DNA from: Sanderia malayensis
Taxonomy: Eukaryota > Cnidaria > Scyphozoa > Semaeostomeae > Pelagiidae
DNA: 64,000 nucleotides
NCBI GenBank assembly: GCA_013076295.1
Contig: RQOL01000906.1
Span: forward strand, 5,894,297 to 5,958,296
Direction: 5' to 3'
The position numbers and the translations under genes were made by a program. Numbering within the stretch: position 1 is the stretch's first letter; each line of letters starts with the position of its first letter. Below, in pieces: positions 25,001-35,831 of the stretch. The notes beneath the pieces were generated by a model. That model searched no databases, was not told the origin of the DNA, and saw nothing but the letters and a program-made list of their open reading frames with translations.

Positions 25001-28000
25001 AATTCTAATTTGAAGGTACAGTATTTACTCGGTGAGCACGGGGGCACTCTTTTAATTTCCCGTTATTTTGATGCGGCACTTATTCGGGAGCAGCGCTCTT
25101 ATGGGGGTCGGCGCTTTTTAATAACCCTGTCAATTTCAAAAAAACAAATAAGTTTCAATCAATCTTTTGGTAGTAAAACATGCAGGTTTGAAAAAATTAA
25201 GTGTGTTTTGATACAAGAAAATAAATTCCCAAGGTGGAATTAAGGTTTGCAGTTTTCTCCTGTTTGATTCTAACGATGCTAGCAGTTTTTCGATCACATT
25301 TACAAAAGGATAACTGCAGTGCTTATTCAGGGGCCACGTTCATATGGGGGCCGCGCTCATACGGGGACAGCGCTCACTCGAGTAAATACAGTACTTAAAA
25401 AATATACTGCAACAAAAAACTTACTTGAAAGAACAAAGAAGGATTTCCTGGTGAAAAGATGAACGAAAGCCGGTTTTCAAATGCAAAGTCAATTTCAGGC
25501 CAGATAGCATTGGCCAAGAAATTGAAGCCTTTAATTCCACATTCTTTCTGGTGAGAAGCATTAGCAGCTTTTGATGTAAGAGTCAAAATTAGGTCACAAT
25601 CAGCTTTTATAAAACCAATAACAGAATTGCACACACTCTCAAGTCCATTAGATTCATAGCAGTCTTGCGTAATTAAGGTCTTTAACTTCTCCCTTACAAA
25701 GTTGTGACGAAAAAGGTCTTCAGCATGATCTGTTTTGTCTATTAATGCATATGTGCGAAGGCAGCGAAGGACAAGATCTGATTGAAAGGATGCCAATCCC
25801 TGCTGGAATGATGTCTCTAAACTTTCTTGAAGCTTTGATGTGATCAGAGACACTCGCTGTGACAGTTCAAAACAATTAAAAAGGACATTATTAGCCCTAT
25901 TTATAGAATGTTGGTGTTGTATCTAATTTTCATAAACAGTACACAAATAACTGTGTGATAATAATATTTCAATTGAAATAAAATACAGAACACTTAAATA
26001 ACTTGAGATGGTAACAATAATGGAAAACATACCGGTCTAATTAAGCTCACTATAGGATGGCCCTTGCTCTGATTTACATGAAATTGCAGTTGATTAAAAT
26101 CACCAGCCACTCGTTCCAGAAACTGACCAACAGACTCTCTAAAAAATAAAGCACCCTAAATATCAAAAGCAGGCAGATGATCGTCAAATTAGGTGAATAT
26201 TACAAGAGACAAGTAGCAATAAAAAGACAGCTAAGAAAACATATTGCAAGAATAATAAAAAATGAAATTGCTATGGGTAAATATAACAATGTTTATCAGT
26301 TACTTGGGTAATTGGTTCTTATATATAAAGCTTTCAAATTGCAAGTTCAATATGCAACTCCTCAAATTCGAATGCATAAGAAATACATTTTAAATCATTA
26401 AAATCATGCTATACGCACTTGTTGTCAAGAAATATTGCCATATCTTTTGAATGATGATCAGAAAAAAGGATTTTTTCTATTTTCTCAACATAAGTTGTAG
26501 CATTCAGCAAGTGCTGTAGATGGGTCTATAAAAATAATATGTTGGATTGAGCAATACAAGAATGGAGGAAATGTGTGAAAAAATGATAATTGTTGGCATT
26601 GTCGTGAAACTTAATTGCTCCATTCATTCTACAATTTTGTTTCTTCTAATTAATCTCACAGCTTTACGTCATCTGGATTATCACACCTCTGCATTCTTTC
26701 CAAACATCACTTCGCCTAGCCCTTCCTGTTTATCGTTTTAATGTATGTAAAGCCTGCATAATAGTAATTTCAACAAATGTATATAATTGTATGTAATTCT
26801 AATTCAGTCAGTCAGTCAGCCAACATCAAATACAGAGCAAACACAACTCGTTTCTCTCTCTGGCTCCGTGTTCTCTGCACGTAAAACCAAGACAAATTGG
26901 CAAGGATAGTTCAGAGAGGTGGGTCACGTAGCTTGGTGGGAATACAGACGAAATTCCTACAGCATTTTACTGACTCCATTTCACTAATTTCTTGGCAAAA
27001 CATTCTAAGACACAGTTTTCTTTTATCATTATTATTATAGAAGAAGGTTTAAATTATGTCTTCACCTGAAGATTTATAAAATTTTGTAACTGTATACTGC
27101 TGTGTAAATGTTCATGGTCAGGCCTTCAGCCACTTCTAGATTCCACTTTGCTCAAAGTAGTGCAATACTTTTGCCCGATAAGTATACTATAAGTTTCTGA
27201 CTGACCTTTTTCTCTTTTGCCTTTCTTCTATGTGCCAGTTTATTTTCAATAATTTCAAGTTCCTTATTTAGCTTTCCTTTAATAGCCTGTCAAAAATTTA
27301 TAAAATCAAAAACAGAGAAGATAGACTCCAGTTTTTGAATAAACCCGACCCTCGAGTCTTTGTAACAAAATAATTATACAAACGAATTTCACAGTAACTT
27401 GTGAGCAGTAACATATATATGAAACTGACCTGAATCTCTTTGTGGAGTTGTCCAAGGGGGTATTTAAGATCATGAATATGCTTTTCCATCCCAACCTGTG
27501 AAATAAACAATAACAGACCTTTACCCATTATTATAATTCCTATGTGATCAATCACAAATCAGATAATTGATCAATCAATGTATGTAGCCTTACACACTTT
27601 TATAAGGAACCCTTTTATAAGAAACCTGCATGCAAAGGGCCCAAAAATTATACTTCTAAAGACCAAATCCTCAATAAAATTTTCAGAATGGAGAAATTTT
27701 ATATTATGAGACAATATTAATGGGCTAGACATGCTACTTGTTGATTTACATGTATTGCGCTGTTGGATAAATTTGTTTATTACCTTATTTGAGTTTTTAA
27801 CCTTTTTCGCAACAATTTGAACCAAATCTCAAACTTTAAAGTATTTTTGGATCTAACGTTATTTTTTATTACTTAGCGTGCAGCTAAAATTAAGGAACTA
27901 TTATGCTTTTGCCAGCACAATTTGGTGAAAGCAAAATTGAGAAATTGAGAACTGGGCCTTGATGTAAACTCCTTATAAACAAGCATGTAATGACATGGAT

Positions 28001-28724
28001 GTTGATGTTCATCTTACTCATTAAATCTTCAGATAGTGAAGCAAGCTTAAAGGACAGAACAATTTACCAACATTTCACTAAATAATGTGCTGATAAGCTG
28101 ATAAACCAAAAGGGAAGGCACTAACATTTTTTATCTCTCTGGGGGCAAATTCACCAACACAGCAAAATCAATAGAGGGCAAATTGGTTATATCCAGGGGG
28201 TGAATTGGCCAATTTGAATGGGGGCGAACTGGTTTGGTTTGAGGGCGAACTGAAATCTAGCATAAAAAGACTTTTTGAAAACTAGTATTTTATAAAAATC
28301 CTACTACTTTTGGTCTCATATTCTAATTGTGCTTGGAAGATTCTGGATATATACAAATAAATTGACAAATAATGGTTGATAATTCGAGACCCTACAGTAT
28401 TGCGAGAAATATCAAAAAATGACACGTGAAATTACAGAGGTGACGTGTTATTTTATTGTATGGTATACTTGCCAGGTTTGAAGACAGATTTACGAAATCC
28501 GAGTAGTCATTATTAATAAGGTCGATTAAAGATATCCTGATGTTCTTATAATGAGCCTCGAGATCTTCTCTGAAAACACGAAATGACACTTTATTTTTAC
28601 TTTCAGCTACAAATTTGTCGACTTGAAAATTATCTTTTTGAAAGCAGTGCGAATTGAAGCAGAGTTCGTTGGGGCTGCGAAGAAAAGTAGTTTTGTGTTC
28701 GTCTCCATTGTCACTTTCATGCAT
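19044..28724 (-). CDS. COG2: Conserved oligomeric Golgi complex subunit 2, N-terminal ~470 residues in ten exons
   Basis: COG2 is part of lobe A of the COG tethering complex, which captures retrograde vesicles at the Golgi. Exons (minus): 28473-28724, 27430-27495, 27206-27286, 26419-26525, 26033-26138, 25425-25856, 24833-24969, 24290-24351, 19208-19326, 19044-19091. All join in phase to 470 residues that track human COG2 almost residue for residue. Landmarks: LINNDYSDFVNLSSNL (exon 1), LKYPLGQLHKEIQ (exon 2), FLERVAGDFNQLQFH (exon 5), LRCLRTYALIDKT and FSPGNPSLFF (exon 6), KWSLPVYFQIR (exon 7), CWDDDIFIKPLISRFWKL (exon 9). The start is the first ATG of exon 1 and fits family N-termini. Intron 1 has a GC donor (G|GCAAGT). 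About 270 C-terminal residues are not found to the left of 19044. Introns carry MITEs; intron 8 is about 4.9 kb. Confidence 0.93.
20689..21807. mobile_element. TTAA-flanked element K1b
   Basis: TTAA at 20685-20688 and 21808-21811 flank AGGGCTTATGCAGCCAAAA and an inverted partner at the right. The TTAAAGGG ends fit the T2/Kolobok MITE signature. CATCACAGTGATG and ATCACTGTGACGTCATCA lie in mirror positions near the ends. It contains a coding exon-like block on minus (21079-21315) and sits in intron 8 of COG2 inside D2. Confidence 0.78.
21079..21315 (-). pseudogene. First-exon-like fragment resembling P2X7-like (P2XR_C) proteins, inside K1b
   Basis: Reads MSDSCDYTSFSSDNETNE, then an acidic serine-rich stretch. 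After a one-step frame change it continues EDSACDGLSLQEIDALFE and TRSSVDEW, ending at a donor TG|GTTAGT in the phase that would complete a Trp/Cys codon. Invertebrate P2X7-like cysteine-rich proteins, as I recall them, start with an acidic leader and run into a V/L-x-x-W-C-x-C-G-x-C segment; this match is from memory. The frameshift makes the copy inactive. Confidence 0.35.
22165..24183. mobile_element. TTAA-flanked element K2a
   Basis: TTAA at 22161-22164 and 24184-24187 flank AGGCCTACTGCAATCAAAAA and its inverted partner at 24160-24183. Long blocks align with K2b (53968-55492), including GAAAATTGATCCAGT, the GTGACGTCATAACCA region and the TGGCTTTTTAAGATATATCT region. About 490 bp (23310-23800) are absent from K2b and include repeat R. 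No transposase. It lies in COG2 intron 8. Confidence 0.78.
23310..23520 (+). repeat. Interspersed repeat R (copy 2) nested in K2a
   Basis: Begins at TTCGTTCACACGACACCGTT with two ACACGACACCGTTTTCA blocks and aligns with the reverse complement of 10300-10560 to the AACGTGGCTTTTGCACCAAA region and beyond. Its absence from K2b suggests insertion after K2a was in place. Confidence 0.65.
25019..25391. mobile_element. MITE E, copy 1, in COG2 intron 6
   Basis: TA-flanked (25017-25018, 25392-25393) with inverted ends xxGTATTTACTCG followed by GTGAGC. Internal GCGGCGCTTATTCGGG-like motifs repeat in both halves. Over 300 bp aligns with 52115-52448. TA duplication suggests Tc1/mariner-type mobilisation. 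Confidence 0.75.
28463..28478 (-). other. Non-canonical GC splice donor of COG2 intron 1
   Basis: On minus, exon 1 ends CTG followed by GCAAGTATAC. Only a cut before GC keeps phase with exon 2, which starts GTTGGGATGG after CACAG. The alternative GT four bases on would shift the frame. G|GCAAGT is the strong consensus for GC-AG introns. Confidence 0.85.
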
Positions 28725-29399
28725 GATCCAATTTAAGGCAGCTATTGCAAGGCTTCACAAAAGATAATGCTTCCAAGAAATAATATAGGTAATAAAATAA
28801 GCCATAAAATTCCCAACAGGCAGCTCAAGCTGGTCCAGGAGTACAAACAAAGACTAAAATCAAGACAGACGAATATAGGTCGGTTGGCAAAAGATACTAG
28901 TGGTCAAAAGGACCTTACCGAGAATTGCATAAAACGACGAATTACGAGTAACGATAATTGAAAAACGACTGCCTCTTGTCTCAAACCGATATGTTTCGTG
29001 AAAAAAAACCCCGCTGAAGCAAGATTTTTTAAGTGATGAAAAATGGCATAAAGGCCTAATTGTACTGAACTGTTTTTCGCTATTCATTTCTAAAATAGCC
29101 CCAGCTGTAATAAGTAAAAGAATATTAAAATGTGAATAATACTAAGTGCCTATCAATTTTACATTCTACTTTTGTATTCAATATGTTCATTTATTATTTG
29201 AGCACTGTTTGGTCAAAACATGGGGATATGAGTAATCGGAGGTGTTCAAATGAACTTGAAGACTTTAATTTACACCACAACCATACCACCATTCCAGGAT
29301 TTGCAAGTATTTCAATGTTAAAGGCCGCAATCAAAAAATCAAAAAAGCAATCCTTTTGACCACTAGTATCGTAAATATTTTGAAATATTTCTATCAATG

Positions 29400-29525
29400 A
29401 TGGCTTCAAAACAAAGACAAAGTAGCAAAAAGGATTCAACACCGGACGATGTCAGTATGAAAGACTTATATGAACTTTTCAAGAAGCAAATGCTACTTCC
29501 AAAAAAGTATTTTCACGTCTTCTAA
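29400..29525 (+). CDS. 41-codon open frame inside the MULE-like element
   Basis: ATG at 29400 to TAA at 29523-29525. Begins MASKQRQSSKKDSTPDDVSM and continues with a hydrophilic helix ending in LLPKKYFHVF. The composition differs from the surrounding AT-rich DNA. Could be a short exon or fragment; no family recognised. Confidence 0.2.
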   Translation: MASKQRQSSKKDSTPDDVSMKDLYELFKKQMLLPKKYFHVF

Positions 29526-29639
29526 AACAATTTTTTCTACAACAATATACATAAAAATAAAACAAACATTTACAATACATCCCTGTTTTTTTATCTTATT
29601 TTTATGCCTAAATTCTTTCCCTTATTTTTGTAATTAACG

Positions 29640-29705
29640 TTGCAATTCTTTGGTTTATTTTTTATTTTTATTTTTTATTTTTATTTTTATTTTTATTTCA
29701 ATTTT
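29640..29705. repeat. T-rich low-complexity tract
   Basis: Iterated TTTTTA units over about 60 bp within the MULE-like element. Confidence 0.8.
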
Positions 29706-30037
29706 TTCTATTATTTTTATATTACTTTTGTTTTTGTTGAAGTAATTTTTGGTATTTTTATTCTGCTCAATATTTTTAAGCTATTATAAAAACTATTTTT
29801 CCAGCATTTTTTGGAACATATTCGTGTATATTTTACTGAGAATAACATATATTTTACACGTCACTGAGGTCATATGGCTTCGATAGCTCTTTTAGAGCTC
29901 TTTCCATATGTCCTTCAGCAATGAACCTTTTTTTAATTGATGTAATTTGTATTAATTTGTTTGTATAATTGTTAGTTAACTTTAATCATCAATCTGGAGT
30001 TAGTATTATTGTAATTAAAAAATTTGTTGAAAAATAC

Positions 30038-30095
30038 ATGAAAATGAAAATGAAAATGAAAATGAAAATGAAAATGAAAATGAAAATGAAAATGA
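30038..30095. repeat. (ATGAAA)n microsatellite
   Basis: About nine to ten uninterrupted ATGAAA units near the right end of the MULE-like element. Likely length-variable. Confidence 0.9.
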
Positions 30096-30299
30096 GCAAT
30101 ATGATTTCGTTTTCGGAAAGGTCCTTTTGACCACTAGTATCTTTTGCCAACCATATAGGTCTGGAATCTAGACTCACATTGGAGATTCCAGACTCACATT
30201 GGGAAAGTCGCTGCAAAAGATGGTATTATCGTTGATTACTACAAATTCGAAGTAAATTGGCCAACAAAAAGTAAATGTAGATTTACATTTACTTTGGCC

Positions 30300-30503
30300 A
30301 GCTCTGTTGTCACTAGCTGGACCCACGTCAGTTTTGGTTTTCCCACAGGTCTTTTTACTATTCTTTGGCTTTCTACCAGGGCTTTTCTTGCTGGTGTTTC
30401 TGCTGGCAGATGGAGTAGGTGTCCAGTCCAACTTAGCCTTCTTTGAAGACGATGTTGGGGAACCTCGCGACCTGCGTGACCCGCGCATTAATACGGCATA
30501 ATC
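30300..30503 (-). CDS. Possible exon with a basic, serine/lysine-rich protein segment
   Basis: Minus frame reads MRGSRRSRGSPTSSSKKAK, then a Pro/Ser/Lys-rich stretch with SPGRKPKNSKK. A possible acceptor (ATCATCAG) lies just upstream and a weak donor (CCAAA|GTAAAT) downstream. It could be an exon of the HECT-like gene remnant to its right or the start of a separate gene. No domain is recognised. Confidence 0.25.
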
Positions 30504-30857
30504 TGATGATTATTATTCTTACAGTTGGCGTATCAAACTATTAATCATTGTGATTTGACTCCAGGAGCTTGGAAACTAATTAATAGCCAGTTAGGAATTT
30601 ATTGACGTAAATTGATTGCATATTGTAACTTGGTCTATTCGCATTGGACGGTCTAATTTTGTAACTCTTGCGTGATTGGTAGATTTTATAACATTATTTC
30701 CTCTTATGTAATCCTTAACATGAATCATATCAGCGTGTTTTAGAGTTCGATTTTTTTGCTGTTAGAGTATGATGTGGATGAAAACAGTGAGCTAGAAAAC
30801 CAAAATGTTGTACTTGATCTTCGTGATTTCTTAGTAATATTCAAAATCTGGAATCAG

Positions 30858-31761
30858 CAAGGGAGACGTGTAGAATCTCCACAGACGATATGTCTTCAAA
30901 GCACCTCTTCACGAAGTCCATGAAAAATTGTACACATCCACCTCGATCTTTTTCTTGTTGCTACCTTCTTCATTGAATTCTGATGTCAGGAGCTCGCTGA
31001 ATTCCGCATAAGTCCATTTGAAATCTTCCGTCGGGCAAAAGGCACTCTCAAAAACATCAGGTTAATTCTTGATCAGGTCCATGAGACCATAAAATTGTAT
31101 AAGACATTCATTACTTCATGGAGCAAATGCATCAATGGCTCTATTTTAGATTTGATGAATATTGACCTGAGGTGAAGGAAAAAAGGTTACAAATTGAGCA
31201 ATGTATAGTGTATCACCTTCATTCTAATAACTATTGACGATGTGTTTCATGTGACCGCTATTTGCAGTTATCCTTGACCCGCGGCCCATGCGAAAACGAG
31301 TATGTGCAGGTCAATGGGGAAATTTCTTTCTCCTGTCTTCATAACCAGCAAGTATATGTAATTAAGTGTTCGCATCGAGTAATGTGTGCTTCAGTTAACC
31401 TAATGGTTAATGTACTCATTTGTGGCAACGTTAACAAAACACCTTTTCTGTTGTGATCAAAGTTTCTTATAGAAATGTTGACCAGGGTTTTTCGACATTC
31501 TTCAATGTGCAACAGCTCATTGCAGTAACAGTTCTTCATGATACAAACACGAAATTGTGTTATAAAAGAAATAACAAAATATTGATTGGACAATAAAGAA
31601 TGGAAATAACAAACAGGAAAATCTTACTGCAGTAAATCTGACTTCTTCAGTAAAGTTATCTTTTGAGGGTTCCCTCTATAGCCAATCGCTTCCAAAATAT
31701 CCAATCCATCATCAGAATTCACTAAATCGATTAACTGATGGTCAGTGTCAACTTTTCCAAG
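30858..31761 (-). pseudogene. Remnant of a HECT/G2E3-like gene of a cnidarian repetitive family
   Basis: Exon 31628-31761 (minus) has a good acceptor (CTCTCTGCAG) and donor (GTAAGA) and encodes LIDLVNSDDGLDILEAIGY followed by RGNPQKITLL. A second block (31166 down to about 30858) starts after ACCTCAG and reads FYGLMDLIKN, a stop codon, then PDVFESAFCPTEDFKWTYAE and FNEEGSNKKKIEVDV, then shifts frame to FFMDFVKRCFEDISS. From memory, the order YRGNP-x-K followed by F-x-E-E-G-S-N-K is that of HECT/G2E3-like invertebrate proteins. The in-frame stop and frameshift mark a pseudogene. Confidence 0.45.
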
Positions 31762-31984
31762 CTGCAGAGAGAAATGACAATAAGCACACTGATGGAAAAA
31801 CAAATTTTATTGTACTGAGATTATGACTGAGCTACCTGCTTTCAGGTTTCACATGATTTCGAATTCCTTCAAAGTTAGCTAGGTTTAGGATAGATATGCA
31901 GCGACAAGCCTTAGCAAATTAGTAAGAAAGAAATGTGAGGCAATACCTAGATTATATTGAAAACAAAAAACTTGTTAATAGTCC

Positions 31985-32115
31985 TTGGGGTTGGTTCGTC
32001 GTTACTAAAAAGCGGAACAACACAAGAACAACCCAAGAAGAAGCTGAAAACCCAAGAAAAACCCAAGAACAAGCTGAACAACCCGAAAGGAACGCAAGAA
32101 CAACCCAAGATTATC
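31985..32115. repeat. Degenerate AACCCAAGAAC-type minisatellite
   Basis: Repeats of ACCCAAGAA with AGCTGAA interruptions, about ten partial units. Confidence 0.75.
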
Positions 32116-32145
32116 CTAACAGGGCTTTCTTTCCCATTTTCACGT

Positions 32146-32334
32146 GACGCCAAGGGTAGATGGAGAAGCATTCTTTGCTATTTCTTGCCCACAACGGACG
32201 CAAAATTCCCCTGCATTTGATTTCCTGCCACAAGCGCCACAAAAGTTTACCTCCAATGATTTTGATTTTGATTTTGTCCATGTGCTGCACCTACACAGAA
32301 TTTCGCGCCAAAATTTGATGACACTCGTTTCCAA
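32146..32334 (-). CDS. Candidate zinc-ribbon exon
   Basis: Minus frame contains FCGACGRKSNAGEFCVRCGQ, two CxxC pairs as in small zinc ribbons. It lies upstream of the HECT-like remnant in the same orientation and could be its 5' exon, since related proteins often start with a zinc finger. Start and splice sites are not secure. Confidence 0.3.
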
Positions 32335-32809
32335 AGCGAGATTCTGAATTGAAATCAGGATTTTTGAAATTGGGTTTTTAAAATTGAGATGAGGTTTCTG
32401 GAATTGAAATCGGGTTTTTGAAATTGAAATGAGGTTTGGCCCTTCTCGGCCACCATAGGATTAACGTGAATCAAAACAACGGCGTGAACAGATTTTTAGG
32501 GCATGACAAAACAATCTCAAATTTTCAGTCCAATATCGAAAAAACAAACTTGTACCGTGTAAATCCGCCTTTCAACAGGCAGGAGATTTGCATGCTGGGA
32601 ATATCGCGTGGAACAAAATCAAATCATTTTGATTTAATGTGATTTTAATTTATCAGTTATTTTTTATTGATTTTAAATGCAATTTAAAAATGGTTAAGGT
32701 TGAAAGAAATTGCAGCGCTTGCTGATAATAATATTCGTGTGGAGATGGCGACACGGATTAAGCCCTTCATTGACACGTATAACAAAGTTCATTAATACCC
32801 TGAATATTG

Positions 32810-33128
32810 TGTAACGTTCGGCAGCCAGAGAATTTAGCCAGAAAGATGACTTGTTTACGCTCCGTATTCTTCAGTCACAAAATCTTTACTGAACATCTTT
32901 CTAAACTTGATTACATAAGTATTTCATGAATAATCTGGTTAGTATATGTTAGCAGCGAAAAATACAACGGGGAACACACTACGCTAATGACAGATACACC
33001 GTACACAACAGTTAACACAAGACATGAAATCAACATAGTTAATCACTAGTAAAATTACAACAATAAACACAGGAATAAAACATAAAACAATTACTTTAAA
33101 TTAACACGTGACGAGCACACACGTGACA
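32810..33128 (-). repeat. 3' LTR of Gypsy-2
   Basis: Starts TGTCACGTGTG and ends CGAACGTTACA on minus (TG...CA). It is preceded on minus by a purine tract CGGAGGGGAAGA (33129-33140). The first 100 bp of its low end match 47665-47764, the surviving part of the other LTR, with several mismatches. Confidence 0.85.
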
Positions 33129-34497
33129 TCTTCCCCTCCGTAACTGTTTCAATGCACCACAAATTCTCCAAAGCGCTGAGGTGGTTGAATAACTTGGCGA
33201 AGGCGAGGTGGTCTGGCAGTAGGTTCACTAATCCCAACCTCTTCTGGGTTGCGCAGGTCGTCACGTTCTGAAATGGTTATACCTGGGGTTTCGGATGCCG
33301 GATGAAAGATTTGGCCCTGGTCCAGCGGGGTGGGGCATAACTTAATTTGGCTGTGGTGGACTACCCTGGTTTTCCCATCACATCACTGGATCGAATTCTA
33401 TAATTAACCCCTGTCCTGGAAACTATTTCAAACGGGGTCCAAAATGGGGTCCAGTTCACTTCGTCCGGAATTTCCATTTCTTAGGGCGACGTAACCAAGT
33501 CCAACTTCATAAGGTTTCCAGTCTTTGTGACCTTGGTTATACGATGTTGTCTGTCTATTCCTAGCTGTTTCAAGGTTTTTTGTGCTAAATGGTTGGCTAA
33601 CTGTATTGCTTTCCGTAATGATCGACTATAATCGGACTGGCTATTTACATTTTGCAAAAGTTCCAGTTCGATAGCCATGCGTGCAGGATGTCCAAATACT
33701 AATTCGTATGGTGAAAACCCGTCGACTCTTGTATGCTGGTGTTGTAGGCGAAAACAGCTTGATCTAACCATAGGTCCCAGTCCCCCTGACGTTCTGAGAC
33801 AAAGTTAGTAAGAATTTCTTGTAACGTGCGACTTTGTCCCTCGATTAATCCGTCCCCCTGCGGGTTGTATGCAGTGGTCCGAGACTTCTTTATGCCCATG
33901 ATATTATAAATTTCGTGCATTAAGTTGCTTTCGAAGTTTCGACCTTGATCAGAATGTAATATAGATGGTGGACCAAAACGAGAAAATACGCACGATACAA
34001 GGGTTTGTGCCACCGTGGAGGCTTTTTGGTCTGGTGTTGAAAATGCCTCGCACCATTTAGTGAAATGGTCCATGAGGACAAGAATATGCTTATTGCCGCG
34101 AGCTGTTTCTGAAATCGGCCCCATGTAATCGACAGCCCAAAAAACAAGGGGTTTGCTACTTTGGATGGGCTTCAACGGTGCTTTGGTTTGCTTCGAATCA
34201 TGTTTTACTGGCTACATTGTTGGCATTGACGAATAAATTGTTTGATGGAAGAGTTCATCCTGGGCCAAAAGAAACGCTCTCTCGTGCGCAAAATCGTGCG
34301 TGTTATTCCCATATGGCCAGCTCATGGGCACTTATGTAAGCCATTAAGCACGCGGGGAACCGTCCGGAATGACCAGTAATTCAAGGTTAAAACCTTGTTT
34401 AGAAATTCGTTTTTTGACTAACAGGCCTTTACTGATATACAGGTGGTCCCAACAGTCCCAAATGGTTGTTTTGCCAGACAAATAGAGGTGGTTTAGG
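33129..34497 (-). pseudogene. Gypsy-2 integrase (3' part of pol), frameshifted
   Basis: Minus strand continues the old Gypsy element to the left of the Gypsy-1 insertion. A zinc-binding region is readable near 34390-34200 (GHMGITRTILRTRERFFWP, then CQQC) with breaks. The core (34175-33699) has VDYMGP, LHSDQGRNFES and GDGLIEGQSR, giving the D-D-E triad. After a frame change YELVFGHPARM follows (33720-33660). A diverged C-terminal domain with PFEIVSRTGVNYRIRSS is readable near 33440-33380. At least three frame breaks; inactive. Confidence 0.85.
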
Positions 34498-34713
34498 TGT
34501 AACACTTCTGCCCGGCAAGTCCGTTACATTTAGTACACAAGTCAATGATTACACAATGTAGCTCTCCTTGTCTTTATGTTCTTACCAAAAAATAACAAAA
34601 TCGTACACGAATATATAAGTAAACACAATAATAGAATGTTCAGTTCGACTGGCGCGTTCAACCAGACTGGTTTTATTTGACGGGGGTCTCTTCAGAATTT
34701 CTATCAGATCACA
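34498..34713 (-). repeat. 3' LTR of Gypsy-1
   Basis: 216 bp, TGTGATCTGATAG ... GAAGTGTTACA on minus. The adjacent purine tract AAAGAGGGGGAGAG (34714-34727) is the polypurine primer for plus-strand synthesis. Confidence 0.92.
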
Positions 34714-35030
34714 CTCTCCCCCTCTTTAAGAATTGTTGTCTTCAACATCGTAAAACATTCACACAATACAGTACTATTCAAATCAACACAGTCTTCAAGT
34801 AACACAATATAATCAGATGAAGGAGAACTTATGCGCATTCATTCACTTCAGTATTCAGGTCACATAGTGGTCTTGCTAATTTATCAGCAACGTAATCGTA
34901 ATCGGTTTCCAAAACCGTACGGTAAGCGACAAGATTATTTTTGAGCTATTTCAAGTATTTTTGAATTGGAGTCTTTCCTCAACATAAACTTCAGCAAACA
35001 GCAAAAATATAGCAAAATGTTTTGTATGAA

Positions 35031-35798
35031 TTACTGATGACCAACGAAGGACGGTCGAAAGTACGGAATGAAGCACGGCATTGGTTGGACGAATTGTCTG
35101 TCAAAACGCTGAACTGGGTACATGTTGCTATACCTTGGTTGAGGAACAGGTACATATTGATATTGTACAGATGCTGGTCCCGTTGTAGACGACTGCGTTC
35201 CGAAAACTGCGTTCTGTGGTCGTACCCATGCTTGGTCTACAAAACAATGTTGTTCAGTCCTTGGATTTCCAAAATCAGCATATGTAAGACGTGAAGGTGG
35301 ATGTCGCTGACGCATTGGTCTTTGTTCTTCCGTTACTTGCGGTGGAGTAGAATCTGATAGTGGTTCGAGAATCGAATGTGCATCTTCATCTATGCTATTG
35401 TCCGTAGCGTTTTCCAAGGAGACTTGCTCTCCACTATCTTCTGCTAGTGGTTGACTTGGTATCTCATCAGAAGTTGCATTTGATTGATACCCGTCTTCTG
35501 AAGCATCGGCAGATGGAATTGACTGGCTTACATTTTCTGGAACTATATCATTGTCTGTGTTTGTTCGAGGTTCTTCTGAATCATCGTGTTCTTCAGTGTA
35601 GTTGTTCTCCAGCTCCTCCAATACATGTGGTAAAACATTAGGTGTAAAAGAAGGAACATTGTTCTCTTCATCTGTACTATCAGCTTCCTCTTGTCGGTCG
35701 GGTTCCTGATGTCTGAATCTCCTCTGGGGATAAGATTTTTTTGAACGAACTGCATTCTCTGTATCTCTACTTTTTTGTTCCAGATAGTCACATGGCAA
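35031..35798 (-). CDS. Gypsy-1 pol C-terminal extension
   Basis: 255-codon frame, very acidic (runs of Glu, Asp, Ser), then PMRQRHPPSRLTYADFGNP and a Pro/Tyr/Gln-rich end. A basic PPxRLTY-type motif after the integrase is common in gypsy elements of cnidarians, from memory. It is out of frame with the integrase core, and about 60-100 residues of integrase normally between them (the GxSPFxLLFG region) are missing, so an internal deletion is likely. Confidence 0.6.
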   Translation of the reverse strand: MPCDYLEQKSRDTENAVRSKKSYPQRRFRHQEPDRQEEADSTDEENNVPSFTPNVLPHVLEELENNYTEEHDDSEEPRTNTDNDIVPENVSQSIPSADASEDGYQSNATSDEIPSQPLAEDSGEQVSLENATDNSIDEDAHSILEPLSDSTPPQVTEEQRPMRQRHPPSRLTYADFGNPRTEQHCFVDQAWVRPQNAVFGTQSSTTGPASVQYQYVPVPQPRYSNMYPVQRFDRQFVQPMPCFIPYFRPSFVGHQ

Positions 35799-35831
35799 AG
35801 CAATGTCCGATGAAGTGTTCGTAAAGGGGAA

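Larger units (their letters stand above)
28882..30152. mobile_element. Young MULE-like non-autonomous transposon upstream of COG2
   Basis: Perfect inverted ends of about 33 bp start GGTTGGCAAAAGATACTAGT at both sides. An exact 9-bp duplication, ATATAGGTC, lies at 28873-28881 and 30153-30161. Nine-base duplications are typical of Mutator-like elements, so this superfamily is inferred. A third copy of the outer 19 bases (CCTTTTGACCACTAGTATC) lies internally at 29351-29369. Interior has a T-rich stretch, an ATGAAA microsatellite and one small open frame. Perfect ends imply a recent insertion. Confidence 0.85.

Noticed and set aside
28992..29442. Transposase gene in the MULE-like element
   Set aside because: Frames are at most 82 codons, on both strands, without MULE transposase or zinc-finger motifs.
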